Source: Vreelandella neptunia (GTDB taxonomy: Bacteria > Pseudomonadota > Gammaproteobacteria > Pseudomonadales > Halomonadaceae). From it: a stretch of 64,000 nt of DNA. The position numbers were made by a program, and so were the translations under genes. A model generated the notes under the pieces. That model saw only the letters and a list, made by a program, of their open reading frames with translations, did no database searches and was not told the DNA's origin. Position 1 is the first letter of the stretch. Each line of letters opens with the position of its first letter. Location: assembly GCF_000712975.1 (NCBI RefSeq), contig NZ_JHQL01000005.1, positions 186,001 through 250,000 of the forward strand, given 5' to 3'. Of this stretch, positions 36,822 through 46,160 are shown piece after piece.

Positions 36822-38908
36822 GACGGCTCAGCCTCCTGGTAATAAGAGAGATGTGGATGATTCACCTTTTTTCCCGCTTCTTTCTTAGCACGGCTTAACC
36901 GGTGTAAGCCTGTGATGTCTAAAATGAGTGCCACGCTTCCATCGCCTAAAATAGTAGCCGCCGAAACGCCAGGCACTTTGCGATAGTTGTCTTCCAAGTT
37001 TTTTACGACGACTTGCTGCTGACCGACAAGCTCATCAACCAGCATGGCGTAACGACGCCCCTCGCCCTGAACAATCACGGCAATGCTTTTAGTTGGATCA
37101 GTGATCGCATTTTTGACGTCAAACACTTCATGAATAGCGATTACCGGTAGATACTCATCGCGCACCTTGAGCACCACATCGTCTCCTGCCATGGCATACA
37201 TATCGCCCTCGGCAGGCTGTAACGACTCAAGCACGGTGGAAAGTGGCAAAATAAAGGTCTCACCCCCCACTTTGATGGACATGCCGTCAAGAATGGCTAG
37301 CGTCAGCGGCAACACAATACGTGTATTAGTGCCCTCACCTTTCTTAGACTGAATTTCAACCCGGCCACCCATGCCTTGGATATTACGCTTCACGACATCC
37401 ATGCCAACGCCACGGCCAGAGACATCGGTGACTTCTTTTGCGGTAGAAAAACCAGGCGCAAAAATCAGCTGGAAAACTTCTTCGTCAGAGACGGTGTCAG
37501 GCACATTCAGACCGTTTTCACGCGCTTTCGCCAATAGCCTGTCACGGTCCATACCAGCGCCGTCATCACGGACTTCTATCAGAATATTGCCACCCTGGTG
37601 ACGCGCCGAGAGCACCAGTTTGCCAACCCGTGGCTTGCCTAACGCCTCACGCTCGTCGGGCATCTCAATGCCATGATCCAAGCTGTTACGCACCAAGTGC
37701 GTGAGGGGGTCAGTAATGCGCTCAACCAAGCTTTTATCCAGCTCGGTAGATTTACCTTCAGTAATCAGCTCAATTTCTTTATTCAGTTTACTGGCGGTGT
37801 CACGCACAACTCGGGGAAAACGGCTGAAGACAAACTCCATGGGGATCATGCGGATTGACATCACCGCTTCTTGAAGATCCCGTGCGTTACGCTGTAGCAG
37901 GCTCATACCATTTTGTAGCGAGCTGTTACCCACAGACGAGTCGTCAAGATCGCTAACGGTTTGGTCGAGCATCGACTGAGTAATAATGAGCTCACCGACT
38001 AAGTTAATAATCTGGTCAACTTTATCGACTGATACGCGAATAGAGGAGGATTCTGCAACGGCTTTTTTAGCAGCGGGTTTAGCCGGCTTGGCGGTGGCTG
38101 GGGTGCTATTGGCAGGCTTAACGGGCGCCGCTGGGGTCTCCGCGACGCCATTGGATGTGTCTGCCGACGGCGCTGGTGCCTCTGCCTTGAGACTAGCGCT
38201 TTCGTCATTAACAGCATCCACCACACTAATCTCGATTTGTTCAGGCTCAATAATGAAGCACATCACTGCTTCGATATCATCAGCACTGACCTCTCCGGCC
38301 AGCATGACATCGTAGCGCTTCTCATCACCCGAGTGGGACTGTACATCGCCCAGCTGTCCAAGCTCTTCAACCAGTAAAAGCCGGTCTTTTTCGCTGACAT
38401 TTAACAGCGCAACATTAAGGTGGCGCTCACTATCAGAGGAAGGCGCCGTCGTGGCAGCGTCAGATGGCGCTTGTTTTTCAACCACAGGTGACGGTGCGGG
38501 AGGTGCATCCAAGGTCTGGCCAATTTCTTCTAGCGCAATTTGCTGCAGAGTATGACAAATACGCTCATAGGCTTCTTGGTTGGGTTCTTCCTCGTTGCGA
38601 TAGGCATCGAGTTGCTCGTGCATGATGTCTTTTGCCTCTAAAAAGGTATCAACGAGGTCAGCTCGCAACGTCAACTCACCTTTGCGAGCATGATCTAGCA
38701 GGTTTTCAAAGATATGCGTGGTTTTTTGCAGCACACTAAAGCCAAAGGTTCCCGCGCCGCCCTTAATAGAATGAGCAGCGCGGAAAATAGCATTGAGTTG
38801 CTCGCTATCCGGATCATCGACATCCAGCTCCAACAGGTGCTGTTCCATATCGGCCAACAGTTCGTCAGCCTCTTCAAAAAAGGTGTCAAAAAAGTCCGCT
38901 ATATCCAT
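36818..38908 (-). CDS. cheA: Chemotaxis histidine kinase CheA
   Basis: 696 residues from ATG 38908 (TGGAG seven bases upstream; the GTG at 38920 overlaps that site). P1 Hpt domain with phospho-accepting His in [12 protein letters not shown] near residue 47, a CheY/CheB-binding region (about 170-230), a Pro/Ala-rich linker, P3 dimerisation, P4 ATPase with [17 protein letters not shown] and GRGVGMDVV, and a P5 CheW-like domain. It autophosphorylates in response to MCPs and passes phosphate to CheY and CheB. It follows motB by 43 bases. Confidence 0.96.
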   Translation of the reverse strand: MDIADFFDTFFEEADELLADMEQHLLELDVDDPDSEQLNAIFRAAHSIKGGAGTFGFSVLQKTTHIFENLLDHARKGELTLRADLVDTFLEAKDIMHEQLDAYRNEEEPNQEAYERICHTLQQIALEEIGQTLDAPPAPSPVVEKQAPSDAATTAPSSDSERHLNVALLNVSEKDRLLLVEELGQLGDVQSHSGDEKRYDVMLAGEVSADDIEAVMCFIIEPEQIEISVVDAVNDESASLKAEAPAPSADTSNGVAETPAAPVKPANSTPATAKPAKPAAKKAVAESSSIRVSVDKVDQIINLVGELIITQSMLDQTVSDLDDSSVGNSSLQNGMSLLQRNARDLQEAVMSIRMIPMEFVFSRFPRVVRDTASKLNKEIELITEGKSTELDKSLVERITDPLTHLVRNSLDHGIEMPDEREALGKPRVGKLVLSARHQGGNILIEVRDDGAGMDRDRLLAKARENGLNVPDTVSDEEVFQLIFAPGFSTAKEVTDVSGRGVGMDVVKRNIQGMGGRVEIQSKKGEGTNTRIVLPLTLAILDGMSIKVGGETFILPLSTVLESLQPAEGDMYAMAGDDVVLKVRDEYLPVIAIHEVFDVKNAITDPTKSIAVIVQGEGRRYAMLVDELVGQQQVVVKNLEDNYRKVPGVSAATILGDGSVALILDITGLHRLSRAKKEAGKKVNHPHLSYYQEAEPS

Positions 38909-38951
38909 GCACCGCTCCACATAAACGTCTTAGTGTTGTGATAAGCCCTGC

Positions 38952-39872
38952 TCATTCGTCTTCACCGCTCTGTGGCGTGCTTAGTGGCAACGCCTCTAGA
39001 GGCGCATCGTCATCGGGCAATGGGTTCTCAAGATTCATAATGCCTGGGTTGCGTATCGTCTCGGCAATTTCTGGCAGCAAGACAACAAGCTCAATACGCC
39101 GATTGATAGGATCAGTCGGCGAAGTGTCAGGCAACTTAGCACGATCAGCAAAGCCCGATACGCGTAGCAGTTGATCTGGGTCAAGCCCGCCGGTAACTAA
39201 TTCACGCCGAGAAGCATTAGCCCGATCGTTGGAAAGTTCCCAGTTGCTATAGCCGCGGTAGCCACCAGCATAAGGCACGCTGTCGGTATGGCCGCTGATA
39301 CTTAGATCGTTGGGTAACTCATTCAATAACGGTGCCATGGTGCGTAATAAATTACGCATGTAAGGTGCGACTTGATCGCTACCAAGTTCGAACATTGGCC
39401 GCTGCTCTGTATCTAATAGCTGGATACGCAACCCTTCGCGGGTTAAATCAAAGCGCATTTGATTACGTAACTGGCGCAGCTCTGGGTCTAGCTCAATGGC
39501 ACGCTCAATGCGCGCCTGCACATCGTTAAAGAAGCGCCGTTCCTGAGCGCTGGGGCGACTATACTGCAGCACATCCACGCGGGCGCGTTCGCCATCGCTG
39601 TGGGTGGGGTCTGGGCCGCCCCCCGGAATCACTTGAGTGCTGCCCGACCGATCGCCACTGGTCATTGCCGTTATGAGCGGCGTGCTGAAGTACTCAGCAA
39701 CTCCACGACGTGTTTCATCGTCGGAAACACTTAAAATCCACATCACTAGAAACAGTGCCATTAAAGCGGTCATAAAATCAGCAAGGGCAATTTTCCACGC
39801 ACCGCCATGGTGAGCATGCACCACTTTTTTGCGCCGAATAATAATCGGACGTTTATCGCCCCCCTTACTCAT
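38952..39872 (-). CDS. motB: Flagellar motor stator protein MotB
   Basis: 306 residues. A single membrane helix at about 28-50 contains the proton-binding Asp in LADFMTALMALFLVMWIL, followed by a plug/linker and an OmpA-like peptidoglycan-binding domain with ISGHTDSVPYAGGYRGYSNWE. It anchors the MotAB stator to the cell wall. It overlaps motA by four bases and precedes cheA, as in the enteric motAB-cheAW operon. Confidence 0.95.
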   Translation of the reverse strand: MSKGGDKRPIIIRRKKVVHAHHGGAWKIALADFMTALMALFLVMWILSVSDDETRRGVAEYFSTPLITAMTSGDRSGSTQVIPGGGPDPTHSDGERARVDVLQYSRPSAQERRFFNDVQARIERAIELDPELRQLRNQMRFDLTREGLRIQLLDTEQRPMFELGSDQVAPYMRNLLRTMAPLLNELPNDLSISGHTDSVPYAGGYRGYSNWELSNDRANASRRELVTGGLDPDQLLRVSGFADRAKLPDTSPTDPINRRIELVVLLPEIAETIRNPGIMNLENPLPDDDAPLEALPLSTPQSGEDE

Positions 39873-40738
39873 GCATTACCGCTCTTTTTGGCATCACGAA
39901 CGTACTCTTCTAACTCTGCAAAACTTGGCCGTTCAGCGGTATGTAGCGCTTTGCGACCAAATTCAACCGCTAGTTGCGGCGCATAGCCGTGTAAGCTAGC
40001 CAGTAAGGTGACACGTATGCACTGCAGCATCTTCTCTGCTTCTTTAGCTTGCCGCTCGGCGTAGCTAGCCACGGGGCTAATAAAACCATATCCCATTAAA
40101 ATACCAAGGAAGGTACCGACCAACGCGAGGGCAATCATCTCCCCCATTTGGGCAGGACTAGCATCAGCGTAAGTCAGTGCTTTAATAACCCCCATGACGG
40201 CAGCAACGATGCCAAAGGCAGGCATTGCATCGCCCACTTTGGCAATGGCATCGATAGGGATATGTGCCTCTTGCTCGAAGGCTTCAATTTCATGGAGCAT
40301 CAGCTCGTCAATTTCCATCGGCTCCATACCGCCACTCACCATCAAACGCAGATAGTCAGTTAAAAAGTCCATAATATGCGGATCAGCAAGTACGGTCGGG
40401 TGCTCTTGAAAAAGCGGGCTTTCTTGGGGGTTATCAATATCGCGCTCTATCCCCAACATTCCTTCGCGGCGAATTTTAGAGAGCAGCTTGTACTGCAGTG
40501 CCATCAGCTCCATATACAACGCTTTGTTATACTTTTTGGCGCGTTTGAGTCTGGGAAAGATTTTGAATGTTGCCTTAATGGCTTTGCCATTGTTCGCGGC
40601 AATAAATGCGCCTATGCCAGCGCCCCCAATCATAAGCAGCTCTGTTGGCTGATAGAGAGGGCCTAAGCTACCGCCTGCCAACACATAACCGCCGAAGACA
40701 GATAGCAGTACGACCAAATAACCCAGAGGAATCAGCAC
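39869..40738 (-). CDS. motA: Flagellar motor stator protein MotA
   Basis: 289 residues starting at GTG 40738, with AAGGAT eight bases upstream. Four membrane helices (about 3-22, 34-50, 170-190, 200-222), a large cytoplasmic loop, and VGDAMPAFGIVAAVMGVIKAL typical of E. coli-type MotA. It forms the torque-generating ring around MotB. It belongs to the enteric-like MotA subfamily and is clearly different from the shorter MotC at 19147-19962. Confidence 0.95.
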   Translation of the reverse strand: MLIPLGYLVVLLSVFGGYVLAGGSLGPLYQPTELLMIGGAGIGAFIAANNGKAIKATFKIFPRLKRAKKYNKALYMELMALQYKLLSKIRREGMLGIERDIDNPQESPLFQEHPTVLADPHIMDFLTDYLRLMVSGGMEPMEIDELMLHEIEAFEQEAHIPIDAIAKVGDAMPAFGIVAAVMGVIKALTYADASPAQMGEMIALALVGTFLGILMGYGFISPVASYAERQAKEAEKMLQCIRVTLLASLHGYAPQLAVEFGRKALHTAERPSFAELEEYVRDAKKSGNA

Positions 40739-40963
40739 AAGCAGTATCCTTGCGATATCAGTTTTTGTATCAGTGGAGCGCTATTCCTGTGTTTCAAAAA
40801 GAGAACACAGAGCGTTGGTTCCACGCGTTTCTTAGCCATAGCTTACTCAGGCGCTGGCGGTGTTAATGAAAAAGTACCAACCCCTTTTGGTGCTATCTAT
40901 ACGTTAAAGACGCATTTTATTGGCTATATACCTGACCGCACCGGGCAAGATAATTTTTGTAGT

Positions 40964-41488
40964 TCAACACCGCGCTTTACGCGTCTTCCCAGCCCGCGAA
41001 GGCGGCTGACAAATGCCACAGACATACTCGTGGGTTGGACTATGAGCATGGGCAACAAAGTGCCCACCACAGCGGGTACACGTATTAAGCTGCAGTAAAT
41101 CGCTTTCAAAAAATCGTACTAGCGTCCATGCGCGGGTTAGGCCCAACACCGGCTCAACGCCTTCTAAATTTATCTGCTCTTCATACAAGCGATAGGCTTT
41201 GACAAAGGCATCAATACGTTCACAACGGGTGTTGTTTTGTACGCTGTGATAAATGTTATAAAACAGCGACGAATGTACGTTAGGCAACCATGTCACGAAC
41301 CAGTCAGCAGAGAAGGGCAGCATCCCTTTGGGTGGCGACATACCGCGTACTTCCTTGTACAGCTTGATCAGGCGCGTGCGACTTAGCTCTGTTTCTGTCT
41401 CCAATACTTGTAACCGTGCACCTAATTCAATCAGCTCTATGGCCAGCTGTACTTGGTGCATTTCATCAACCAAGCTTTTCTGGCTCAC
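40964..41488 (-). CDS. flhC: Flagellar master regulator subunit FlhC
   Basis: 174 residues starting with GTG, overlapping the flhD stop by four bases. The zinc-binding site CTRCGGHFV...YVCGIC near the C-terminus (CxxC...CxxC) and [24 protein letters not shown] are as in E. coli FlhC. With FlhD it forms the heterohexameric activator of class 2 flagellar operons. It lies upstream of motA, as in enterics, separated by 225 bases. Confidence 0.95.
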   Translation of the reverse strand: MSQKSLVDEMHQVQLAIELIELGARLQVLETETELSRTRLIKLYKEVRGMSPPKGMLPFSADWFVTWLPNVHSSLFYNIYHSVQNNTRCERIDAFVKAYRLYEEQINLEGVEPVLGLTRAWTLVRFFESDLLQLNTCTRCGGHFVAHAHSPTHEYVCGICQPPSRAGKTRKARC

Positions 41489-41817
41489 ACTGACTCTCCT
41501 ACAGGCAGTGTTTCAAACGCCTCACCAGCTGACAACAATGACGCATGTAAGCCTGAAAGCCCTTGATCCCGAGGGTTTTCGGTGATTTTTCGCAGCTGAT
41601 GGGCACTGGTTTGGCTCAGACGACATATTAGCTGATTGTTACGTGCCAACTTTGTCAGCTGTCGAGCGTTAAGAGACACGAGCAAATCTGCAAGCTCGCT
41701 ATCTACTTTTAGGCGAAACATTGCCGCCTCACGGTCTTCGACCAATAATCGCTGCGCAAGAAGTAAATACGCTAAATTAATTTCCTGAATTTCATCGAGA
41801 AAGCTTGTTTGACTCAT
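41485..41817 (-). CDS. flhD: Flagellar master regulator subunit FlhD
   Basis: 110 residues (116 in E. coli). Family features are [17 protein letters not shown] at the N-terminus and the DNA-contact region [12 protein letters not shown]. It forms the FlhD4C2 complex that activates class 2 flagellar genes, replacing the FleQ/FlrA hierarchy of Pseudomonas and Vibrio. The start is preceded by TGGA. Upstream, 104 bases separate it from the FlhB-like gene and must hold its promoter. Confidence 0.94.
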   Translation of the reverse strand: MSQTSFLDEIQEINLAYLLLAQRLLVEDREAAMFRLKVDSELADLLVSLNARQLTKLARNNQLICRLSQTSAHQLRKITENPRDQGLSGLHASLLSAGEAFETLPVGESV

Positions 41818-41921
41818 AGTGTTCCATCGAACGACATGGGCGTTTCATTATGACTTTATACTGACGCCTTAAAAGTTGTTTACATTTCTCAGCACATGGT
41901 TGCATACAACGTTGGTATTGG

Positions 41922-42215
41922 CTACCGACGCCCCTGTCGAGGAGTTAACCCCTCTTCGGATAACTCAAATACCCATACCAGCAGTTCTGCCACCACCTGA
42001 TATAAACTGGTAGGGATCTCGGCATCGAGATCTAACTGCATCAGCAGTGCCACAAGTTCAGGGGCATCGTGTACATAAATTCCTTGGCGTTGAGCCTCAG
42101 CCATGATTCTTTCCGCCAATTCTCCGTAACCTTTTGCCACGACACGCGGTGCTTGCTCCTTATTCTGGTAGGCAAGCGCGACAGCTTGGCGACGGTGATC
42201 AGCCGACGTCGCCAT
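41922..42215 (-). CDS. FlhB C-terminal-domain homologue (FlhX/YlqH type)
   Basis: 97 residues corresponding to the cytoplasmic domain of FlhB without membrane helices: AVALAYQNKEQAPRVVAKGYGELAERI, then DAPELVALLMQLDLDAEIPTSLYQVVAELLVWVF. The NPTH autocleavage site is absent (the protein starts just after where it would be). Such FlhX proteins can partially replace the cleaved FlhB C-terminal fragment in some bacteria. It overlaps the end of the FliK-like gene by 17 bases, suggesting that the two act together in the export switch. Confidence 0.85.
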   Translation of the reverse strand: MATSADHRRQAVALAYQNKEQAPRVVAKGYGELAERIMAEAQRQGIYVHDAPELVALLMQLDLDAEIPTSLYQVVAELLVWVFELSEEGLTPRQGRR

Positions 42216-43407
42216 GATGACTCTCCACGGTGATATGACGGGCGTTTACCTGAACACTACGAAAATCTAACGCCGCCAGACGGCTTTCTAAACGCCCAAT
42301 TCCTTGTTCTAGGCGGGCATGGGTTGAAGCATCATCCGTAGTTAAGTCAATACTCAGTGTTGACTGATAAAGCCTTAGCGACGCGCTGAAGGCGCCTAAA
42401 TTAGGCACATCAAGCTGCATATCCGAACGCCAGCCCTCTTCCGCATCAGCATCCTTTTGAGCATTTTCTTGTTCACCTTCGCGTGAGGGCAGGTTAACCA
42501 CTAACGCCATAAAAATCCCCGCCCAAACGTCGCCCTCCCAACGAATGGTAGGCATCACCAGTAGCTCAAGCTGCTGGCGCACTAGCCCCTGTAAGCTTTC
42601 ATGGACAATATCGCGGCCACCGCGCAGAACCGCACTCTCGTCCAGTGCTCGTGCACTGGTCATATCAACGCTGGCCGACGCTAGGTCACGCGCAGCCCCT
42701 ACCGGCAGAGTGGTATTCGCAAGCATTGGGGTGCCAGATCCCGTTACGCCATTTTGATGACTGGCCACAGGTAGCAACAGCGAATTCGGCAGTATGGCAA
42801 CGTTTGCATTGCTGGCATTCAGCGCGGCATTAGACGCGAAAGGTGGCATTGCAAACGTTGCAACACTGGCTGGCAACATCATAGGGCGTGGCCCTGGCTG
42901 CATTTGCGGCTCTCGCAGCAGTTGCTGACGAGAAGCGTCGCCTTGAAACCAACGTTTTAGATGAGCTTCGTAAAAAAGACCGCTATCACGAATGCTGCCT
43001 TCTAAGCGATTTGCCAACGCTGGTGCAGAAGGCGCTTCTTGCTGCCCCATCAATGGCGTTTGTGGGCGTATCACGGCGGGAGGCGCGGGAAAACGTAACA
43101 AGACATCCGCAATGGTCCGGGCAGCTGGGCTAAAATGGGTTTGGGTAGAACCTGGAGGCGCATTGGAGGCATCTCCCGAAAGAGGCTGCCGCTGCTGGCC
43201 ATCAAGCGATGGTGGTAGCCGCCTAAGATCGCCTAAGGGCGATGATAAAGGTCGCCCATCAAGGCTTGAGTCTCCTTGCAGTGCACGCGGGCCGTCACCT
43301 GACGGAACCGGTTGCACGGGAGCATTAAGCGGTCGCTGGGATAGCTCGCCCTGACGCCCAAGCACTTGATGCATGAGCGTATCAATAAGCGGCGTAATGC
43401 CACTCAC
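42199..43407 (-). CDS. FliK-like protein paired with the FlhB-like gene
   Basis: 402 residues starting with GTG and overlapping the fliT stop (GTGA). The N-terminal two thirds are Pro/Ser/Gln-rich and low complexity. The C-terminal ~120 residues (with RWEGDVWAGIFMALVV, DVPNLGAFSASLRLYQSTLSI and ALDFRSVQVNARHI) follow the pattern of the FliK/Flg_hook substrate-specificity domain. It is distinct from the fliK at 52989-55674. With the FlhB C-terminal homologue downstream it forms a FliK-FlhB-like pair. The exact role is unknown. Confidence 0.65.
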   Translation of the reverse strand: MSGITPLIDTLMHQVLGRQGELSQRPLNAPVQPVPSGDGPRALQGDSSLDGRPLSSPLGDLRRLPPSLDGQQRQPLSGDASNAPPGSTQTHFSPAARTIADVLLRFPAPPAVIRPQTPLMGQQEAPSAPALANRLEGSIRDSGLFYEAHLKRWFQGDASRQQLLREPQMQPGPRPMMLPASVATFAMPPFASNAALNASNANVAILPNSLLLPVASHQNGVTGSGTPMLANTTLPVGAARDLASASVDMTSARALDESAVLRGGRDIVHESLQGLVRQQLELLVMPTIRWEGDVWAGIFMALVVNLPSREGEQENAQKDADAEEGWRSDMQLDVPNLGAFSASLRLYQSTLSIDLTTDDASTHARLEQGIGRLESRLAALDFRSVQVNARHITVESHHGDVG

Positions 43408-43811
43408 GTTAACCCCTTCTCCTGATCGCTAGGCACGTCGAAGCCCGCCACTTCGCCTTGTTGAGGCGCATAAGCACGATGTAAATTACGTTGGCGCTGA
43501 GAGACGCTGATTAATTTTCCCAGCTCATCCCGCCTGGCCACCAAACGACGGCGAATTTCCACATCATGCTCAAGAATACCCTCTAACAGCTCTGCCTTGC
43601 GCTTCCTTGCCGCCTCATCAAGCACCGTTTCGGCATCACGCGAGCGCAACGCCTCAACGGACATCACATAGTGGGTGCGTTGCTCAATCAGCTCTGCCCA
43701 CTGCTCCGCATTGGCGAGTTCGTGCATTTGTCTAACACACGTGAGTAGCTTGGCGTACGCATCGATGAGCGTTTGCTGGGCATTTTCACGAGCAGTTTCA
43801 GAAGCCGACAT
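43404..43811 (-). CDS. fliT: Flagellar export chaperone FliT
   Basis: 135 residues from ATG 43811, which has GAGG six bases upstream (an in-frame GTG at 43823 is less likely). It is small, helical and highly charged, with the FliT-like order after fliS. In enterics FliT chaperones the filament cap FliD and inhibits FlhDC. Sequence conservation in this family is weak, so the call rests on size, helical pattern and position between fliS and the FliK-like gene. Confidence 0.7.
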   Translation of the reverse strand: MSASETARENAQQTLIDAYAKLLTCVRQMHELANAEQWAELIEQRTHYVMSVEALRSRDAETVLDEAARKRKAELLEGILEHDVEIRRRLVARRDELGKLISVSQRQRNLHRAYAPQQGEVAGFDVPSDQEKGLT

Positions 43812-43819
43812 GCTTTGCC

Positions 43820-44236
43820 TCACGCACTTTGCTGTTGACCGATTTCACGCCATGCAGAGGCGATATCTTCAAGCAAGCGCTCTGCCTGATTGAGACTGTC
43901 TTCATCGTTTCGAAGGTTAGCCGCTAATAGTAAGCGGGCAATATAGTCATAGAGCGACGCTAGACGCTCTGCGATATCCCCCCCTTTTTCTTGATCTAAT
44001 GCAGCTGCCAGGCCGTTATTGATGATATCCAGCGCCTTGGAAATCGACTTTCCTTTTTCAGCCGTATTGCCCGCTTGCATATGAATACGCGCCGCGCGGA
44101 TGGCTGCCTGGGCACCATCAAACAACATAACGATGAGCTGATGAGGATCAGCTGACATAACGCCGCTTTCCACGCCAACGCGAGCGTAGGCGTTGGCACC
44201 TCGGCCATAAACAGTGCCGCCGCGAGAGTATGTCAT
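43820..44236 (-). CDS. fliS: Flagellin export chaperone FliS
   Basis: 138 residues from ATG 44236, preceded by AGGAGAG at eight bases (the frame is open to 44335, but the extra residues are unlike FliS). FliS hallmarks are NAYARVGVESGVMSADPHQLIVMLFDGA and LYDYIARLLLAANLRND. It binds flagellin C-termini and holds them unfolded for export. It begins a minus-strand operon with fliT, the FliK-like gene and the FlhB-like gene, under a near-perfect sigma-28 promoter. Confidence 0.93.
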   Translation of the reverse strand: MTYSRGGTVYGRGANAYARVGVESGVMSADPHQLIVMLFDGAQAAIRAARIHMQAGNTAEKGKSISKALDIINNGLAAALDQEKGGDIAERLASLYDYIARLLLAANLRNDEDSLNQAERLLEDIASAWREIGQQQSA

Positions 44237-44253
44237 AAGCGGGTCTCTCCTAT

Positions 44254-44289
44254 ATTGATGCGAATAACAGCATTGATGCGAATAACAGC
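44254..44289. repeat. Perfect 18-bp tandem duplication in the fliS leader
   Basis: The 18-mer ATTGATGCGAATAACAGC occurs twice head to tail at 44254-44271 and 44272-44289, between the sigma-28 promoter and the fliS start. Confidence 0.95.
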
Positions 44290-44358
44290 GACCACAACCG
44301 CCGACACGCGCTGTTCTATTATCATTCAGAAACAAGCTTATTAGCTCAGTTACAACAT

Positions 44359-44385
44359 ATATCGGCGTCTCGCTAATAGACTTTA
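44359..44385 (-). promoter_or_regulatory. Sigma-28 promoter of the fliS operon
   Basis: On the minus strand TAAA-N15-GCCGATAT: perfect -35, canonical 15-base spacer, seven of eight -10 bases. It is 123 bases upstream of the fliS start. Confidence 0.85.
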
Positions 44386-44404
44386 ATATTTAACCTATAT
44401 TTCA

Positions 44405-44431
44405 CTCAGAAAATTTTACGTCTTTTCTGAG
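44405..44431. terminator. AT-rich hairpin downstream of the PilZ/HD-GYP gene
   Basis: CTCAGAAAA and TTTTCTGAG form a perfect 9-bp stem with a nine-base loop, 13 bases after the stop of the minus-strand PilZ/HD-GYP gene. There is no following U-run, so it may be a weak or rho-assisted terminator. Confidence 0.35.
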
Positions 44432-44443
44432 CAGGCTAGCCGA

Positions 44444-46135
44444 CTATGTGGACACCGCCACTTCACGTTTTGGCTTACCTAATCGTTCAAGTACATCGCC
44501 TCGCAGAGTGTTGCCCAATGTCTCGCGCATGGGCGACTCTGCCTGATTTGTCAGCGTCACTTCAGCAGGAGCACCCTGCGCATCAAGGCGGATAATCCAC
44601 GCCATCTGCTCACTGGAAAAGTGCGCAAGCGACCCCACCGGTAGTGGTTTGAAGTGCTCGATATAGCGCTTGGTCCAACGGGGGTCAAATTGATGCGGAT
44701 GGCTCAGTAAATGCCGATAGATTTGTTGCGCTGTTTTGGCAGGACGATCTGCCCGATCGCGCCGCATTGCCTCTACCACATCTACCACTGCGCTCGCTTT
44801 GGCAAGTTCGTTAATGTCACTACCGGTTAAGCCATCAGGATAGCCACTGCCGTCCAGGCGTTCATTAATGCCGCCTATGACCGCTTGGGCAACGGCAGCG
44901 GAAAGCCACTGGCAATGCTGTAAGCGGCCTAGTAACAACGACACATGCTCACTCATAGCTTGGCGATGAGTAGCTTCAAAATGCGGGGCCTTAAACAGTA
45001 TTTGCGGAATAAGTGCCTTACCAAGGTCATGCACCAAACCACTCGCGACGATCGCCTTACGTACGTCACGAGGCATATTTGCACCAACCAAATCAAGCAA
45101 ATGCACCGCTACCGCGATTCCATGGCGAACTAATAGCGGCTCTGGCGATAGACATCGTGTCGCAAACAGCAATGCCTCGCGATCCTCTTCATGCAGCTGC
45201 AAAAGACGATCTGCGTTGCGTGACAGCTGGCGAGAGTCAATGTCACTCCCTTGCTGTAAAAGCAGCAACTGAGCATCTAAATAAGCCGCTATTTTCACCA
45301 ACCGCCGTGCCATAGGCGTGGCATAGCGACGGATATCTCGCCGCCCCACGTGCTCGTTTCCTGGCGCGCGCTTGCTTGGTTGTTCAAACAGCGGCGATGG
45401 CTGACGATCCTCTTGCGCTTCTTTGCTGTAACGGGCAGCTTCGCGCTCAATTTCACAAACAAAATACCAAATTTGTCGCTCTTGCTCGGACGAGCAATTG
45501 GCGAAATGGAAACCTACCCGCAATAAGTGTCGCTCAGGATCGGTTTTTTGATGGCGCGGCACCCCTTGCACTTCAAAATAGGTGCCATCTGGAAACGTAA
45601 AAGCAAGTGCAAGGGGCCTATCAGCTTCAGAAAGCACACCGCTGGCGGTTAGCGGTAGCTCTATTTGGCAGCCATCCTGGGAAAGGTCTCGCAGTTCCCC
45701 CACAATATGTTCGCCACTTTCACCGCTCAACGAGGCTGGTACGGCCATACCAAACCGCAGCTCGGCGCGAAACGATTCGCGGCGTTGCAGCACGTCTAGA
45801 GTGGCGGGGTAATCGCTGCAGCATAAAAAGCGTCCACCCGCATGACGAGTCTCTGTCAGCGATAAAAGCGGCGTGCGCACCACCTTACCCTGGGATTGGC
45901 CACGTAGAAAAAACGACTCACCTTGCTGTAAGCGGCTTAACAGATGATCAACTGAAGATAAGTCCATCACCAATGTCTTCCCAGCGTGTTGCTCCATCAA
46001 CACGATAGGCTCTGGGCGAGCGTCCTCGGTAGCTAAACAAAGCGATACGCCCCCCCCTTCAATCAAGGTAGTTAAAAGAGAGCTGACTGCTGCAGGACTG
46101 GTAACACTTTCGTATTCATCTGGTCGGACTGACAT
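44444..46135 (-). CDS. YcgR-like PilZ protein fused to a degenerate HD-GYP domain
   Basis: 563 residues. Residues 1-105 resemble the YcgR N-terminal domain. About 115-230 is a PilZ domain with the c-di-GMP motifs RRESFR (119-123 RxxxR) and DLSQDG (150-155 DxSxxG). About 330-500 is an HD-GYP domain with HDLGK at 369-373, a conserved His at 397 and DGSGYPDGL at 428-436. The two adjacent metal-ligand His normally found before ERxDGxGYP are replaced by Ile-Asn (423-424). It can plausibly bind c-di-GMP and act as a flagellar brake like YcgR. Whether the HD-GYP part still hydrolyses it is doubtful. It lies between fliS and flaG. Confidence 0.85.
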   Translation of the reverse strand: MSVRPDEYESVTSPAAVSSLLTTLIEGGGVSLCLATEDARPEPIVLMEQHAGKTLVMDLSSVDHLLSRLQQGESFFLRGQSQGKVVRTPLLSLTETRHAGGRFLCCSDYPATLDVLQRRESFRAELRFGMAVPASLSGESGEHIVGELRDLSQDGCQIELPLTASGVLSEADRPLALAFTFPDGTYFEVQGVPRHQKTDPERHLLRVGFHFANCSSEQERQIWYFVCEIEREAARYSKEAQEDRQPSPLFEQPSKRAPGNEHVGRRDIRRYATPMARRLVKIAAYLDAQLLLLQQGSDIDSRQLSRNADRLLQLHEEDREALLFATRCLSPEPLLVRHGIAVAVHLLDLVGANMPRDVRKAIVASGLVHDLGKALIPQILFKAPHFEATHRQAMSEHVSLLLGRLQHCQWLSAAVAQAVIGGINERLDGSGYPDGLTGSDINELAKASAVVDVVEAMRRDRADRPAKTAQQIYRHLLSHPHQFDPRWTKRYIEHFKPLPVGSLAHFSSEQMAWIIRLDAQGAPAEVTLTNQAESPMRETLGNTLRGDVLERLGKPKREVAVST

Positions 46136-46160
46136 TCTCGTTTCGCTTCCCTACCACGTT

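Noticed and set aside
40779-40794. FlhDC box as the motA promoter
   Set aside because: A 12 of 16 half-site only, with no second half and too close to the start codon; mentioned only as a parallel to the flhB site.
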